From Candidatus Rokubacteria bacterium 13_1_40CM_69_27 (lineage in GTDB: Bacteria; Methylomirabilota; Methylomirabilia; Rokubacteriales; CSP1-6), in contig MNEF01000116.1 of assembly GCA_001917535.1 (NCBI GenBank), forward strand, positions 54,077-118,076: 64,000 nucleotides of DNA. The letters run 5' to 3'. The position numbers and the translations under genes are program-made. The notes beneath the pieces are model-generated. The model saw only the letters and a program-made list of their open reading frames with translations, was not told the DNA's origin and did not search any database. The number at the start of each line of letters is the position of its first letter. Position 1 is the stretch's first letter. This document shows, one piece after another, positions 29,412-36,839 of the stretch.

Positions 29412-30202
29412 TCGCCCAGATACGCCTTGAGCACGTCGGGGTGCTGACGGACCTCGGGTGGCGCGCCCTCGGCGATCTTCACACCGTGATCGAGCGCCAC
29501 CATGCGGTGGGCCAACCGGGAAGCCAATCGAAGGTCGTGCTCCACCAGGAGCACGGTGATGGAGAAGCGTCCGCGGATCTCGTGGATCCAGTAGGCGAAC
29601 TCCTCCTTTTCTTCCTGGGTGAGTCCCGACACCGGCTCGTCCAGTAGCAGAAGCTTCGGCTCGGTGGCGAGTGCGCGGCCCAGCTCCACCCGCTTCTGGA
29701 CGCCGTACGGGCAGTCGGCCACTCGGGCCTTGCGTATGGCCTCGAGATCGAGGAACTCGATGATCTCCTCGCAGCGCCGCCGGTGGCGGATCTCCTCACT
29801 CCGGAGGCGCAGGAGCGCCCCCAGAAAGTTCTTCTTGAAGTGCAGGTGGCGCCCGACCATCAGGTTGTCGAGGACCGTCATGTTGTGAAACAGGCGCAAG
29901 TTCTGGAACGTGCGGGCGATGCCGAGCCGGGTCACGTGGTCGGGCGAGCGCCCGATGAGCGACCGGCCGCGGAAGCGGATGGCGCCAGCCGTCGGGCGGT
30001 AGAGGCCGGTGATGCAGTTGAAGAGCGAGGTCTTGCCGGAGCCGTTGGGGCCGATGACGGCGAGCGTCTCCCCCTCGGCGATGACCAGGGCGACGTCCTG
30101 GAGTGCCGTGATCCCGCCGAAACTGAGCGAGAGATCACGCACCTCCAGCAGGTGACCGGGGGGGGATGGGGGGGTGGCCTTCACCCCCCCATGTACAGTC
30201 AT
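29408..30202 (-). CDS. livG: ABC transporter ATP-binding protein LivG
   Basis: ATPase subunit, 264 aa from ATG at 30202 (an in-frame GTG at 30235 right after livK is possible, as is GTG at 30184). Walker A GPNGSGKTSLFN and Walker B LLLLDEPVSGL are present. The ABC signature reads PYGVQKRVELGRAL instead of LSGGQ. The first 20 residues are low-complexity (Pro/Gly) because they cover a GC hairpin, so the true start may be different. Confidence 0.9.
   Translation of the reverse strand: MTVHGGVKATPPSPPGHLLEVRDLSLSFGGITALQDVALVIAEGETLAVIGPNGSGKTSLFNCITGLYRPTAGAIRFRGRSLIGRSPDHVTRLGIARTFQNLRLFHNMTVLDNLMVGRHLHFKKNFLGALLRLRSEEIRHRRRCEEIIEFLDLEAIRKARVADCPYGVQKRVELGRALATEPKLLLLDEPVSGLTQEEKEEFAYWIHEIRGRFSITVLLVEHDLRLASRLAHRMVALDHGVKIAEGAPPEVRQHPDVLKAYLGE
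30166..30192 (-). promoter_or_regulatory. Perfect 11-bp G/C hairpin between livK and livG
   Basis: On the minus strand ATGGGGGGGTG - 5 nt - CACCCCCCCAT. It lies 44 nt after the livK stop and over the first codons of livG, and would pair the possible GTG start at 30184. Such structures after the binding-protein gene often lower expression of downstream ABC genes; that role is inferred. Confidence 0.6.
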
Positions 30203-30236
30203 CTCGCTCGTGCGGCCACGCGCGTCGACATCCACA

Positions 30237-31430
30237 TCAGAAGTGCGGCTGGAAGATCTGGTAGCCGGCGACCTGGGCGACCTTGTTACTGTCCGCGCTC
30301 TCGGCCCGCATCAGCCGGACGGCGTTGAGCCCGTGCCGCCGGTTCGGTCCGAACGTGATCGGCGCCGTCAGCTTCTCGGCCGTGAAGTTCTTGATGGACT
30401 CCATCCCCTCGACGAGAGACTCGCGGGTGAGGCTGCGCCCCGCCCGCTTGAGCCCCTCGACGGCGATGATCATCGCGGCGGCGCCGGCCAGCGCGGTGTT
30501 CTCCTTGCCCTTGAGCCCCGGCCTGATCTTGGTGACGAGGTCGATGATCCGATCCGCGTCGGGCTCGCCGGCGATAGCGCCCAGCACGTTGTAGTGCGCT
30601 CCCTCCCACTCCTTGCCGAGCAGCCGAAACATGATGAGATGGTCGCCGAGCGGAAACGACGCGAAGATCTTCGGCCGGTAGCCGACCTTCGCCATCTCCT
30701 TCACCACATTCACGCCGTGAGTGATCGTCGGGTAGAGGATCACCGCGTCGGCGCCGGAGTCCTTCAGCTTGAGCGCGTGGGTGCCCAGTTCGCGGTCGGT
30801 GACCTCGACCGGCACCTCGGCCGCCAGCGCCACTTTGCCGCCCAGCACTTTGACGCCCCGGCGCACGCCCTCCAGACCGCCCTTGCCGTAGTCGTCGTTC
30901 TGGTAGAAGACGGCGACCTTCTTGGCTCCCACCAGACGGGCCGCCTGCGTCACCAGGAATTCGCCCTCGTCCACGTAGTCCGGATAGTTCACGAAGACGT
31001 AGCGGAGCCGCTCCCGCGGCTGCCTGGCCCAGATGGCCGGGTTGCCGTAGGGATTGATGACCGGGAACTTGTTCTCGGACGAAAAGTCCTTGGCCGCGTT
31101 CAACACCGCCGAACCCAGCAGCCCCACGTTCATCAGGACGCTGTCCTTCATTTCGGTGAGGTTCGCCACCGCGCGCCCGGGGACGTACCCGTCATCCTTG
31201 ACCGTCACCTTGAGCTGGCGGCCGTGGATCCCGCTTTGGGCGTTCACGTGCTCGGCCCACGCCTCCATGGCCACGGCGGTGTTGCCCCATGCGGCCGCGA
31301 CACCGGAGAGCGGCGTGGTCAGCCCGATCGCGATCTCGGTGTCGGTCACGCCCGGCGTCTTCTGGGCGAGCGCCGGCGCTGCCGTGGCGAGCAGCAGCGC
31401 GAGGATAAGCGCCGTGACCTTGAGCCTCAT
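30237..31430 (-). CDS. livK: Branched-chain amino acid-type ABC transporter substrate-binding protein
   Basis: Periplasmic type I solute-binding protein of 397 aa. A signal peptide (residues about 1-22, ending APALA) precedes mature QKTPGVTDTEIAIGLTTPLSG, the typical opening of this family. First gene of the operon; the ligand could be an amino acid, an aromatic acid or another carboxylate. AGGAGG lies 8 nt before ATG. Confidence 0.93.
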   Translation of the reverse strand: MRLKVTALILALLLATAAPALAQKTPGVTDTEIAIGLTTPLSGVAAAWGNTAVAMEAWAEHVNAQSGIHGRQLKVTVKDDGYVPGRAVANLTEMKDSVLMNVGLLGSAVLNAAKDFSSENKFPVINPYGNPAIWARQPRERLRYVFVNYPDYVDEGEFLVTQAARLVGAKKVAVFYQNDDYGKGGLEGVRRGVKVLGGKVALAAEVPVEVTDRELGTHALKLKDSGADAVILYPTITHGVNVVKEMAKVGYRPKIFASFPLGDHLIMFRLLGKEWEGAHYNVLGAIAGEPDADRIIDLVTKIRPGLKGKENTALAGAAAMIIAVEGLKRAGRSLTRESLVEGMESIKNFTAEKLTAPITFGPNRRHGLNAVRLMRAESADSNKVAQVAGYQIFQPHF

Positions 31431-31474
31431 GCGAGGATCCTCCTCGAGACGCCTGGAAGCCCGTGGTGGGCGGG

Positions 31475-31480
31475 ATTATA
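31475..31480 (-). promoter_or_regulatory. Candidate -10 box of livK
   Basis: A perfect TATAAT on the minus strand lies 45 nt before livK and overlaps the stop codon of the DNA polymerase IV gene. No good -35 is seen at 16-18 nt, so the assignment rests on the -10 only. Confidence 0.4.
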
Positions 31481-32663
31481 ACTCAGGACGCCGCCGGCGA
31501 CTTCGACGGCGGCCCAGGAGCGTCGCCGGTACGACCGCCTCGTCGCCGAAACGCGCGGCGAGCGCGTCCACGGCCCGCGCCACCCGCTCCCGGCGCACGA
31601 TGCCCGGATCGAGCAGCGGGAGTTGACCCGCCGCTTCCGGCCCGAGCCCGCCGGCCGACACGCCGATCAGGCGCACGGGCTGGACGAGTCGCTCGCGCTC
31701 CAGCAGCGCCACCGCTCGACGGAAGATCTCCAGCCCGTCCTGAGTCGGATCGCCGGTGTGACGGCGCGTCAGCGTTCTGAAGTCGGCGAACCTCAGCTTG
31801 AGCGTCACCCGGGCCGCCGCCAGCCGCTCGCTCCTCAACTCGCGGGCGACGCGCTCGGCCTGGGCCCGGAGCGTGTCCAGCAGCGTCGCCCGATCCTGGC
31901 AGTCGACGGCGAAGGTCGCCTCGGCGCCTATCGACTTCGCCGGCACCAGGGGCGCGAGCGCGCGATCGTCACGGCCGAAGGCCAGGTCGTGCAGGTACTC
32001 GCCGTGCCTGCCGAAGCGACGCGCCAGATGCTCCCGGGGAAGACGCTGGAGTTGCCCGATGGTCATCACGCCGAGCGCGGCCAGCGCGCCGGCCGTGACC
32101 CGTCCAACACCCCAGATCCGCTCGACGCCGAGCGGGGCGAGAAAGGCCGCCTCCCGCCCGGGCTCCACCACGATCAGACCGTCCGGCTTCCCGAGATCGG
32201 ACGCCACCTTGGCCACGAACGTGTTTGCGGCCAGCCCCGCCGAGGCCGTGAGACCGATTTCCTCCCGGATCCGGACCCTGATGTGACGCACGGCCTCGAC
32301 GCCGCTTCCGAACAGCCGCTCGGTCCCGGTGAGGTCGACGAAGGCCTCGTCGACCGACACGACCTCGACCACCGGCGAGAAGTCGCCCAGGATGGCCATG
32401 ATCTGCGCGGACACCCGGCAGTACTTCTCCATGTCCACGGGAAGGAAGGCGGCCTGGGGGCACAGGCGCGCGGCGCGGCCGATCGGCATCGCCGACTTCA
32501 CGCCGAACCGGCGCGCCTCATAGGAGGCCGCGGAGACGACGCCCCGCCCCCGGGGATCGGCGCCGACCACGACCGGGCGGCCGCGCAACTGGGGCCGGTC
32601 CCGCTGCTCGATGGACGCGTAGAAGGCGTCCATATCGACGTGGGCGATCGCGCGGGCGGTCAC
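31476..32663 (-). CDS. dinB: DNA polymerase IV (Y-family)
   Basis: Error-prone translesion polymerase, 395 aa. HVDMDAFYASIEQRD near 8-22 and SVDEAFVDLTGT near 101-112 contain the catalytic acids; the helix-hairpin-helix IWGVGRVTAGALAALG and a little-finger domain follow. The C terminus is Arg-rich and does not show a clear beta-clamp QLxLF box, though QLPLLD (at about 350) may serve. Confidence 0.95.
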   Translation of the reverse strand: MTARAIAHVDMDAFYASIEQRDRPQLRGRPVVVGADPRGRGVVSAASYEARRFGVKSAMPIGRAARLCPQAAFLPVDMEKYCRVSAQIMAILGDFSPVVEVVSVDEAFVDLTGTERLFGSGVEAVRHIRVRIREEIGLTASAGLAANTFVAKVASDLGKPDGLIVVEPGREAAFLAPLGVERIWGVGRVTAGALAALGVMTIGQLQRLPREHLARRFGRHGEYLHDLAFGRDDRALAPLVPAKSIGAEATFAVDCQDRATLLDTLRAQAERVARELRSERLAAARVTLKLRFADFRTLTRRHTGDPTQDGLEIFRRAVALLERERLVQPVRLIGVSAGGLGPEAAGQLPLLDPGIVRRERVARAVDALAARFGDEAVVPATLLGRRRSRRRRPEL

Positions 32664-32770
32664 CGGGAGCTACCCGATCAGCCGTCCGATCTGGGAGGGC
32701 GATGCCGGCGGGCGGGCGAAGGCTTTCGCTCTCAGTGAACTCGGTGAGGATGGACCAGGTTGGGGCGGAC

Positions 32771-32953
32771 TCACGCGCGCCGTCGGTCCCGCTGGCTCCG
32801 CCACTTGTCGATCGACTTTTTCGAGAAGACCCAGGAGCCGTTGACTTCCAGGCAGGGAATCTGACGCTGCGTCGCCAGCCGCGTCAGCGTCGCTTCATCC
32901 ATCGCCAGGTACACCGACGCCTCCTCCATGGTCATGACGTCCTTGGGGGTCAC
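32771..32953 (-). CDS. Excisionase-type helix-turn-helix protein
   Basis: 60-aa MerR/excisionase-like winged helix: MTMEEASVYLAMDEATLTRLA then IPCLEVNGSWVFSKKSIDKWR. Proteins of this type bind DNA or are domains of tyrosine-recombinase regulators. GTG start is supported by GGGAGG 6 nt upstream. It lies between cysE and the polymerase gene; no integrase or phage gene is near. Confidence 0.7.
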   Translation of the reverse strand: MTPKDVMTMEEASVYLAMDEATLTRLATQRQIPCLEVNGSWVFSKKSIDKWRSQRDRRRA

Positions 32954-32966
32954 GAGCGGCCTCCCG

Positions 32967-33632
32967 TCATTTGACCTTGTCCGGCTCCACCGCTTTGCGC
33001 AGGGCCTCGACCTCGGCTTCCAGCGCGCGGATGCGCTCCATGAGCTGCTCGATCGTCTTGGTCACCGGATCCGGCAGGTCCGTCTGGTTGAGGTCGATCT
33101 CCCCGGTCACCCGCCGACCGTCCTTGTATGCTACGCGGCCGGGCACGCCGACCACAACCGAGTTGGGAGGCACTTCACGGACGACGACGGAGCCCGCCCC
33201 GATCCGGCTGCCGTCGCCGATCACGAAGCCGCCGATGATCTTGGCGCCGGCACCGACCACGACGTTGTCGCCGAGCGTAGGGTGACGCTTCTCGCGCTTG
33301 AGACTCGTGCCCCCCAGCGTGACCCCATGGAGCAATGTGACGTTCTCCCCGACCTCCGCCGTCTCACCGATGACGACGCCCATGCCGTGGTCGATGAAGA
33401 GGCCGGGCCCGAGCCTGGCGGCGGGATGGATCTCGATTCCGGTCAGGAAGCGCGCGATGTGGGAGACGAAGCGGGCGGTGGTGCGCCAGCCGCGGTTCCA
33501 GATGCGGTGGGCCACGCGATGGAACGCGACCGCGTGCACCCCCGGATAGCACAGCACCACCTCGAACGCCGACCGCGCGGCGGGGTCGCGCTCAAGCGCC
33601 GCTCTGACGTCGCCTCGGATCGCGTCAAACAT
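32967..33632 (-). CDS. cysE: Serine O-acetyltransferase
   Basis: First step of cysteine synthesis: acetylates serine. The 221 aa protein has left-handed-beta-helix hexapeptide repeats from about 75 to 165 ([52 protein letters not shown]), and the family N-terminal helical part. C-terminal residues are a short coiled tail. The start overlaps the NifU-like end by 8 nt, so cysteine supply and desulfuration are one operon. Confidence 0.93.
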   Translation of the reverse strand: MFDAIRGDVRAALERDPAARSAFEVVLCYPGVHAVAFHRVAHRIWNRGWRTTARFVSHIARFLTGIEIHPAARLGPGLFIDHGMGVVIGETAEVGENVTLLHGVTLGGTSLKREKRHPTLGDNVVVGAGAKIIGGFVIGDGSRIGAGSVVVREVPPNSVVVGVPGRVAYKDGRRVTGEIDLNQTDLPDPVTKTIEQLMERIRALEAEVEALRKAVEPDKVK

Positions 33633-34005
33633 CGCGCCCTCGCCGGCTCAGGCAGTGGCGGGCGGCGGCGCGGAGCGCGCCGGCCACCACGTCGGCGGCA
33701 TGCTTGCGGTCGTCGGGCAGGCCGTCCAGCGCGCGCTCGATCGCCTCGGCCTTGACGTGGGCCAGATCCTCGACGGCGCGCCCGGCCATGATCTCGCTGG
33801 CCACGCTGGCCGCCGCGATCGTCGGTCCGCACCCGTACGTCTGGAAGCGCACCTCGATCGCCCGCCCCTCGCGCACGCGGAGGAAGAAGCGGGCCAGGTC
33901 GCCGCACCCCGCGTATTCGTCCTCGCCCACCCCGTCGGGCTCCCGCATGAGCCCGGCGTTGCGCGGGTTCAGGAAGTGGTCGATCAGCGTCGGGCTGTAC
34001 CTCAC
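33625..34005 (-). CDS. NifU/IscU-like scaffold protein lacking the third cysteine ligand
   Basis: 126 aa, aligned with IscU/Nif[11 protein letters not shown] start, GCGD with C34 and D36, and [12 protein letters not shown] with C59. At the place of the IscU third ligand (HC) it has H102-A103 ([12 protein letters not shown]); the only other cysteine is C118 near the end. It may thus hold a cluster differently or act as a carrier. GTG start overlaps the nifS stop by 4 nt (GTGA). Confidence 0.8.
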   Translation of the reverse strand: MRYSPTLIDHFLNPRNAGLMREPDGVGEDEYAGCGDLARFFLRVREGRAIEVRFQTYGCGPTIAAASVASEIMAGRAVEDLAHVKAEAIERALDGLPDDRKHAADVVAGALRAAARHCLSRRGRDV

Positions 34006-35159
34006 GCCGCTCCCACCGGCAGCGCCTGGCGCAGCTTGCGGACGATCGGCTCCACGCACTCGATGACGTAGTCGATGTCGTCGGCCGTGGTGGACCGCCC
34101 CAGAGAGAACCGGACCGCACCCATCGCCCACTCGATCGGCACCCCCATCGCGACCAGAACGTAGGACGGCTCGACGTTGCCCGAGGTGCAAGCCGAGCCG
34201 GCCGACACGGCGACGCCCTTCAGATCGAGCCCCAGCACGATCGATTCGGACTCGACGTGGCGAAAGACGATGTTGTCGGTCCCGGGCAGGCGCTCGGTCG
34301 GGTGCCCGTTCAACCGGACCTCGGGCACTCGGAGCCGGATGCCCTCCCACAGGCGGTCGCGCAGCGCCCGTGCCCGCTCGGCTTCCGCGGGCATCTCGCG
34401 CGTCCGGACCTCCACCGCCTTGCCGAAGCCGACGATGCCGGGCACGTTCTCGGTCCCCGCGCGCCGGCGCCGCTCGTGTTCGCCGCCGTGCTGGACGGCC
34501 ACCATCTTCGTGCCCCGGCCGATGTAGAGGCCGGCCACACCCTTGGGGCCGTAGATCTTGTGGGACGAAAAGGACATGACGTCGATGCCCAAGGCGTGGA
34601 CGTCGATCGGGATCTTGCCGAACGTCTGGACGGCGTCGACGTGAAAGACCAGGCCGTGCTCGCGGGCGAGGGCGCCGATGGCGGCCACCGGCTGGACTGT
34701 GCCCACCTCACTATTGGCGTGCATGATGGTGATGGCGATCGTGTCCGGCCGGATGGCCCGCTTGACGTGGTCCGGATCGACCATGCCGTACTGGTCGACC
34801 GGCAGGTACGTCACGTCGAATCCCTGTGCCTGCAGGGCCTGGGCGGTGCGGAGGACGGCGTGGTGCTCGATCTGGGAGGTGATGATGTGCCCCCGCCCCC
34901 GGGCGAGCGCCAGCCCTTTCACCCCGAGGTTGTCGGACTCGGTGCCGCCGGAGGTGAAGACGATCTCCTCGGGAACAACGCCGAGGAAGCGCGCGATGCG
35001 CTCGCGGGCGGTGTCCACCCCCTCGCGGGCGGCGCGGCCGAAGCCGTGCACGCTCGACGGGTTGCCGAAGACCTCGTTGAAATACGGCAGCATCTCGGCG
35101 ACGACCTCCGGATGCACCGGCGTCGAGGCGTTGTGATCGAGGTAGACGCGCCGGGTCAT
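34002..35159 (-). CDS. nifS: Cysteine desulfurase (NifS type), catalytically complete
   Basis: PLP enzyme that removes sulfur from cysteine to alanine; 385 aa. H99 in IEHHAV, D175 in FHVDAVQ, K201 in SFSSHKIYGPKG and C324 in SAGSACTSGN give the full set. It is upstream of the NifU-like gene and cysE and diverges from the DsrEFH-like genes with a 41-nt gap. It may be the main sulfur donor here given the altered IscS below. Confidence 0.94.
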   Translation of the reverse strand: MTRRVYLDHNASTPVHPEVVAEMLPYFNEVFGNPSSVHGFGRAAREGVDTARERIARFLGVVPEEIVFTSGGTESDNLGVKGLALARGRGHIITSQIEHHAVLRTAQALQAQGFDVTYLPVDQYGMVDPDHVKRAIRPDTIAITIMHANSEVGTVQPVAAIGALAREHGLVFHVDAVQTFGKIPIDVHALGIDVMSFSSHKIYGPKGVAGLYIGRGTKMVAVQHGGEHERRRRAGTENVPGIVGFGKAVEVRTREMPAEAERARALRDRLWEGIRLRVPEVRLNGHPTERLPGTDNIVFRHVESESIVLGLDLKGVAVSAGSACTSGNVEPSYVLVAMGVPIEWAMGAVRFSLGRSTTADDIDYVIECVEPIVRKLRQALPVGAA

Positions 35160-35200
35160 CGGTTGCTCTCCTCCACTCCGGGTGCTAGGCTCGACCCTCG

Positions 35201-35524
35201 ATGGATCTCGCCAGAAAAAAATTCGGCGTCCTGCTGTCCACCGGACCCGATCATCCGAACCTCGGGACCGCGGTGGGGCTGGCCCAGGCGGCCCTGGACC
35301 GAGGCGCCGGCCTGTACCTTTACCTCATCGACGACGGCGTCCGGGCGCTCGACGACCCCCGCATCCGCGGGCTGGCCGGGCGCGGCGCCAAGCTCTTCGT
35401 ATGCGCCTACGGATGCCAGAAGCGTCGGATCCCGCTGGAGGACTCGGCCGACCTCACCTACTGCGGCCTGGTCGTGCTGACGGACATCATCAACGGGACC
35501 GATCGCTTCGTCGCCCTGAATTAG
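35201..35524 (+). CDS. DsrE/TusD-like sulfur-relay protein
   Basis: 107 aa, DsrE fold: FGVLLSTGPDHPNLGTAVGLA, then LYLYLIDDGV and a late Cys pair in FVCAYGCQKRR (about 67-77), at the place of the TusD catalytic cysteine. It starts the plus-strand trio, divergent from nifS. The sulfur acceptor is not known; tRNA thiolation and sulfur-oxidation roles are both precedented for this family. No Shine-Dalgarno sequence is obvious. Confidence 0.75.
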   Translation: MDLARKKFGVLLSTGPDHPNLGTAVGLAQAALDRGAGLYLYLIDDGVRALDDPRIRGLAGRGAKLFVCAYGCQKRRIPLEDSADLTYCGLVVLTDIINGTDRFVALN

Positions 35525-35546
35525 TTTGTCTGGCCGAGCCGGCCGT

Positions 35547-35903
35547 GTGTCCGACGAGCAGCCCGTCCTCGTGCTCATCTCGTGCGACCCGCGCGTCACC
35601 CATCGGGCGTTCGAGGCGATGCGCATCGGGATCGGCGTGGTGTCCGGCGAAAACGCGGTCACCTTCGTCCTCACCGATGGCGCCGTCCATCTGCTCGACG
35701 GCGACACCGAGGAGCTGATCGACGGCGACGAGATCGCCAAGTTCCGCAGCACGCTCAAGCAGCTGGGGATTCCGTTCCACGTCGAGGAGACCGCAGTACC
35801 CAAGGATCCTGACTGGAACACCGACGGGCATCCCGTCGTCGTGGTCACGCGCGACCAGATCACGGAGCTCGTCGGGCAGGCCCGCCGCTCCATCGTCTTC
35901 TGA
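35547..35903 (+). CDS. DsrF/TusC-like sulfur-relay protein
   Basis: 118 aa from GTG at 35547 (a TTG at 35526, 1 nt after the previous stop, is possible). DsrE/F-type fold: LVLISCDPRVTHRAFEAMRIGIG, ending in VVVVTRDQITELVGQA. The early cysteine sits in the first strand turn rather than at the TusC position. The end overlaps the next start as TGATG. Confidence 0.7.
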   Translation: MSDEQPVLVLISCDPRVTHRAFEAMRIGIGVVSGENAVTFVLTDGAVHLLDGDTEELIDGDEIAKFRSTLKQLGIPFHVEETAVPKDPDWNTDGHPVVVVTRDQITELVGQARRSIVF

Positions 35904-36130
35904 TGGCCGCCGCCGTCCTGCACCTGCTCAAGGGAGACCACCCGGCGGTGGCGCTGGCGACCATCGCCCGCCAGGTCCAGGCCGGCGACGAGGTCGCCGT
36001 GGCGCTCCTCCACGGCGCCCCCGCTCCGTCGCTGCCCGCGCGCGTCCGTGTTCACCGCGTCCCCGACGACGTCTCCTACGAGCAACTCCTCGAGAAGATC
36101 TTCGCCGCCGACCAGGTCATCACCTGGTAG
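35903..36130 (+). CDS. DsrH/TusB-like small protein
   Basis: 75 aa, one strand-helix-strand unit, VLHLLKGDHPAVALATIARQ and a C-terminal QVITW that resembles the C-terminal W end of TusB. Together with the two genes upstream it forms a DsrEFH/TusBCD-like trio, all overlapping or within a few bases. No cysteine is present, so it is not itself a sulfur carrier. Confidence 0.65.
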   Translation: MAAAVLHLLKGDHPAVALATIARQVQAGDEVAVALLHGAPAPSLPARVRVHRVPDDVSYEQLLEKIFAADQVITW

Positions 36131-36235
36131 AAGCCCCGGCGAGCGTGGAGTACCCGCCGAGGCGGACCGGTGAGGCTGGTGGTCGGGGGTGGGGGGGGGT
36201 GTGAGACCCGTTCCCTCCGAGCCCACAGCCCTCGC

Positions 36236-36270
36236 GCGTCGGTGGGACGGCGCGGCGCGACCACCGACGC
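36236..36270. terminator. Convergent hairpin between the DsrEFH-like genes and iscX
   Basis: Perfect 10-bp stem GCGTCGGTGG / CCACCGACGC with a 15-nt loop in the 185-nt gap. No T-tract follows in either direction. The same gap holds a run of nine G at 36191-36199; nothing else was seen in 36131-36315. Confidence 0.5.
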
Positions 36271-36315
36271 CGACCTCGTGGTCGAACACACCCTGCCATC
36301 CCCGACCAGAAGAGA

Positions 36316-36516
36316 TCATCGGTTCCGGTACTCCTCGAGCCACGCCATCTGGATTCTCTCGAGAACACCCTCGGTGGAGACTTTGGGATCGTCGCTGAAG
36401 CCGGGAAGCTCCGTGACCCACCGGTGGAGGTCGGTGAACCGCACCGTGAGCGGATCGGTGTCGGGAAACTTCTCGCTCAGCGCGATCGCGATGTCCTCGG
36501 CGTCCCGCCACTTCAT
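36316..36516 (-). CDS. iscX: IscX (YfhJ) iron-binding Isc regulator
   Basis: 66-aa acidic protein, MKWRDAEDIAIALSEKFPD start, with FTDLHRWVTELPGF in the middle and EYRNR end, all typical of IscX, which binds IscS and tunes Fe-S assembly. It overlaps the fdx stop by 1 nt (TGATG); an extra in-frame ATG directly upstream exists. Last gene of the second isc operon. Confidence 0.92.
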   Translation of the reverse strand: MKWRDAEDIAIALSEKFPDTDPLTVRFTDLHRWVTELPGFSDDPKVSTEGVLERIQMAWLEEYRNR

Positions 36517-36839
36517 CATTTGGGGATCTCCACCACCACGTCGCCGCGTACCACGGCCTGGCAGCCGAGGCGCGAATGGATGGTGAGCCCCTCCGCCGTG
36601 TCCAGGCGGTCCTCCTCGTCCGGCTGCATCTCGGAGAGGTTGTCCTCGCCTTCCTTGACGACCACGTGGCAGGTCGTGCACGCGCAGTTGCCGCCGCAGT
36701 TGTGCTCGAGATGGATGTCGTTCGCCAGCGCAATGTCGAGCAGCGACCCGGCCAGACCGTGATCGGCCAGCGGGTACTTCTCGTCATCGACCTCCACCGT
36801 GATGTTCATCGGCAGGAAGGTCACTTTGTGAACCGCCAT
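36516..36839 (-). CDS. fdx: Isc-type [2Fe-2S] ferredoxin
   Basis: Electron donor for Fe-S assembly. 107 aa; ligands C48, C54, C57, C93 in the C-x5-C-x2-C-x35-C spacing of E. coli Fdx. Non-ligand C52 is also conserved. ATG overlaps the hscA stop (TGATG); a GTG one codon earlier is in frame. Confidence 0.95.
   Translation of the reverse strand: MAVHKVTFLPMNITVEVDDEKYPLADHGLAGSLLDIALANDIHLEHNCGGNCACTTCHVVVKEGEDNLSEMQPDEEDRLDTAEGLTIHSRLGCQAVVRGDVVVEIPK

Noticed and set aside
32771-32953. Excisionase-like gene as sign of a mobile element
   Set aside because: It sits in-operon beside cysE with no att sites, integrase or composition shift; a cellular regulator is more likely.
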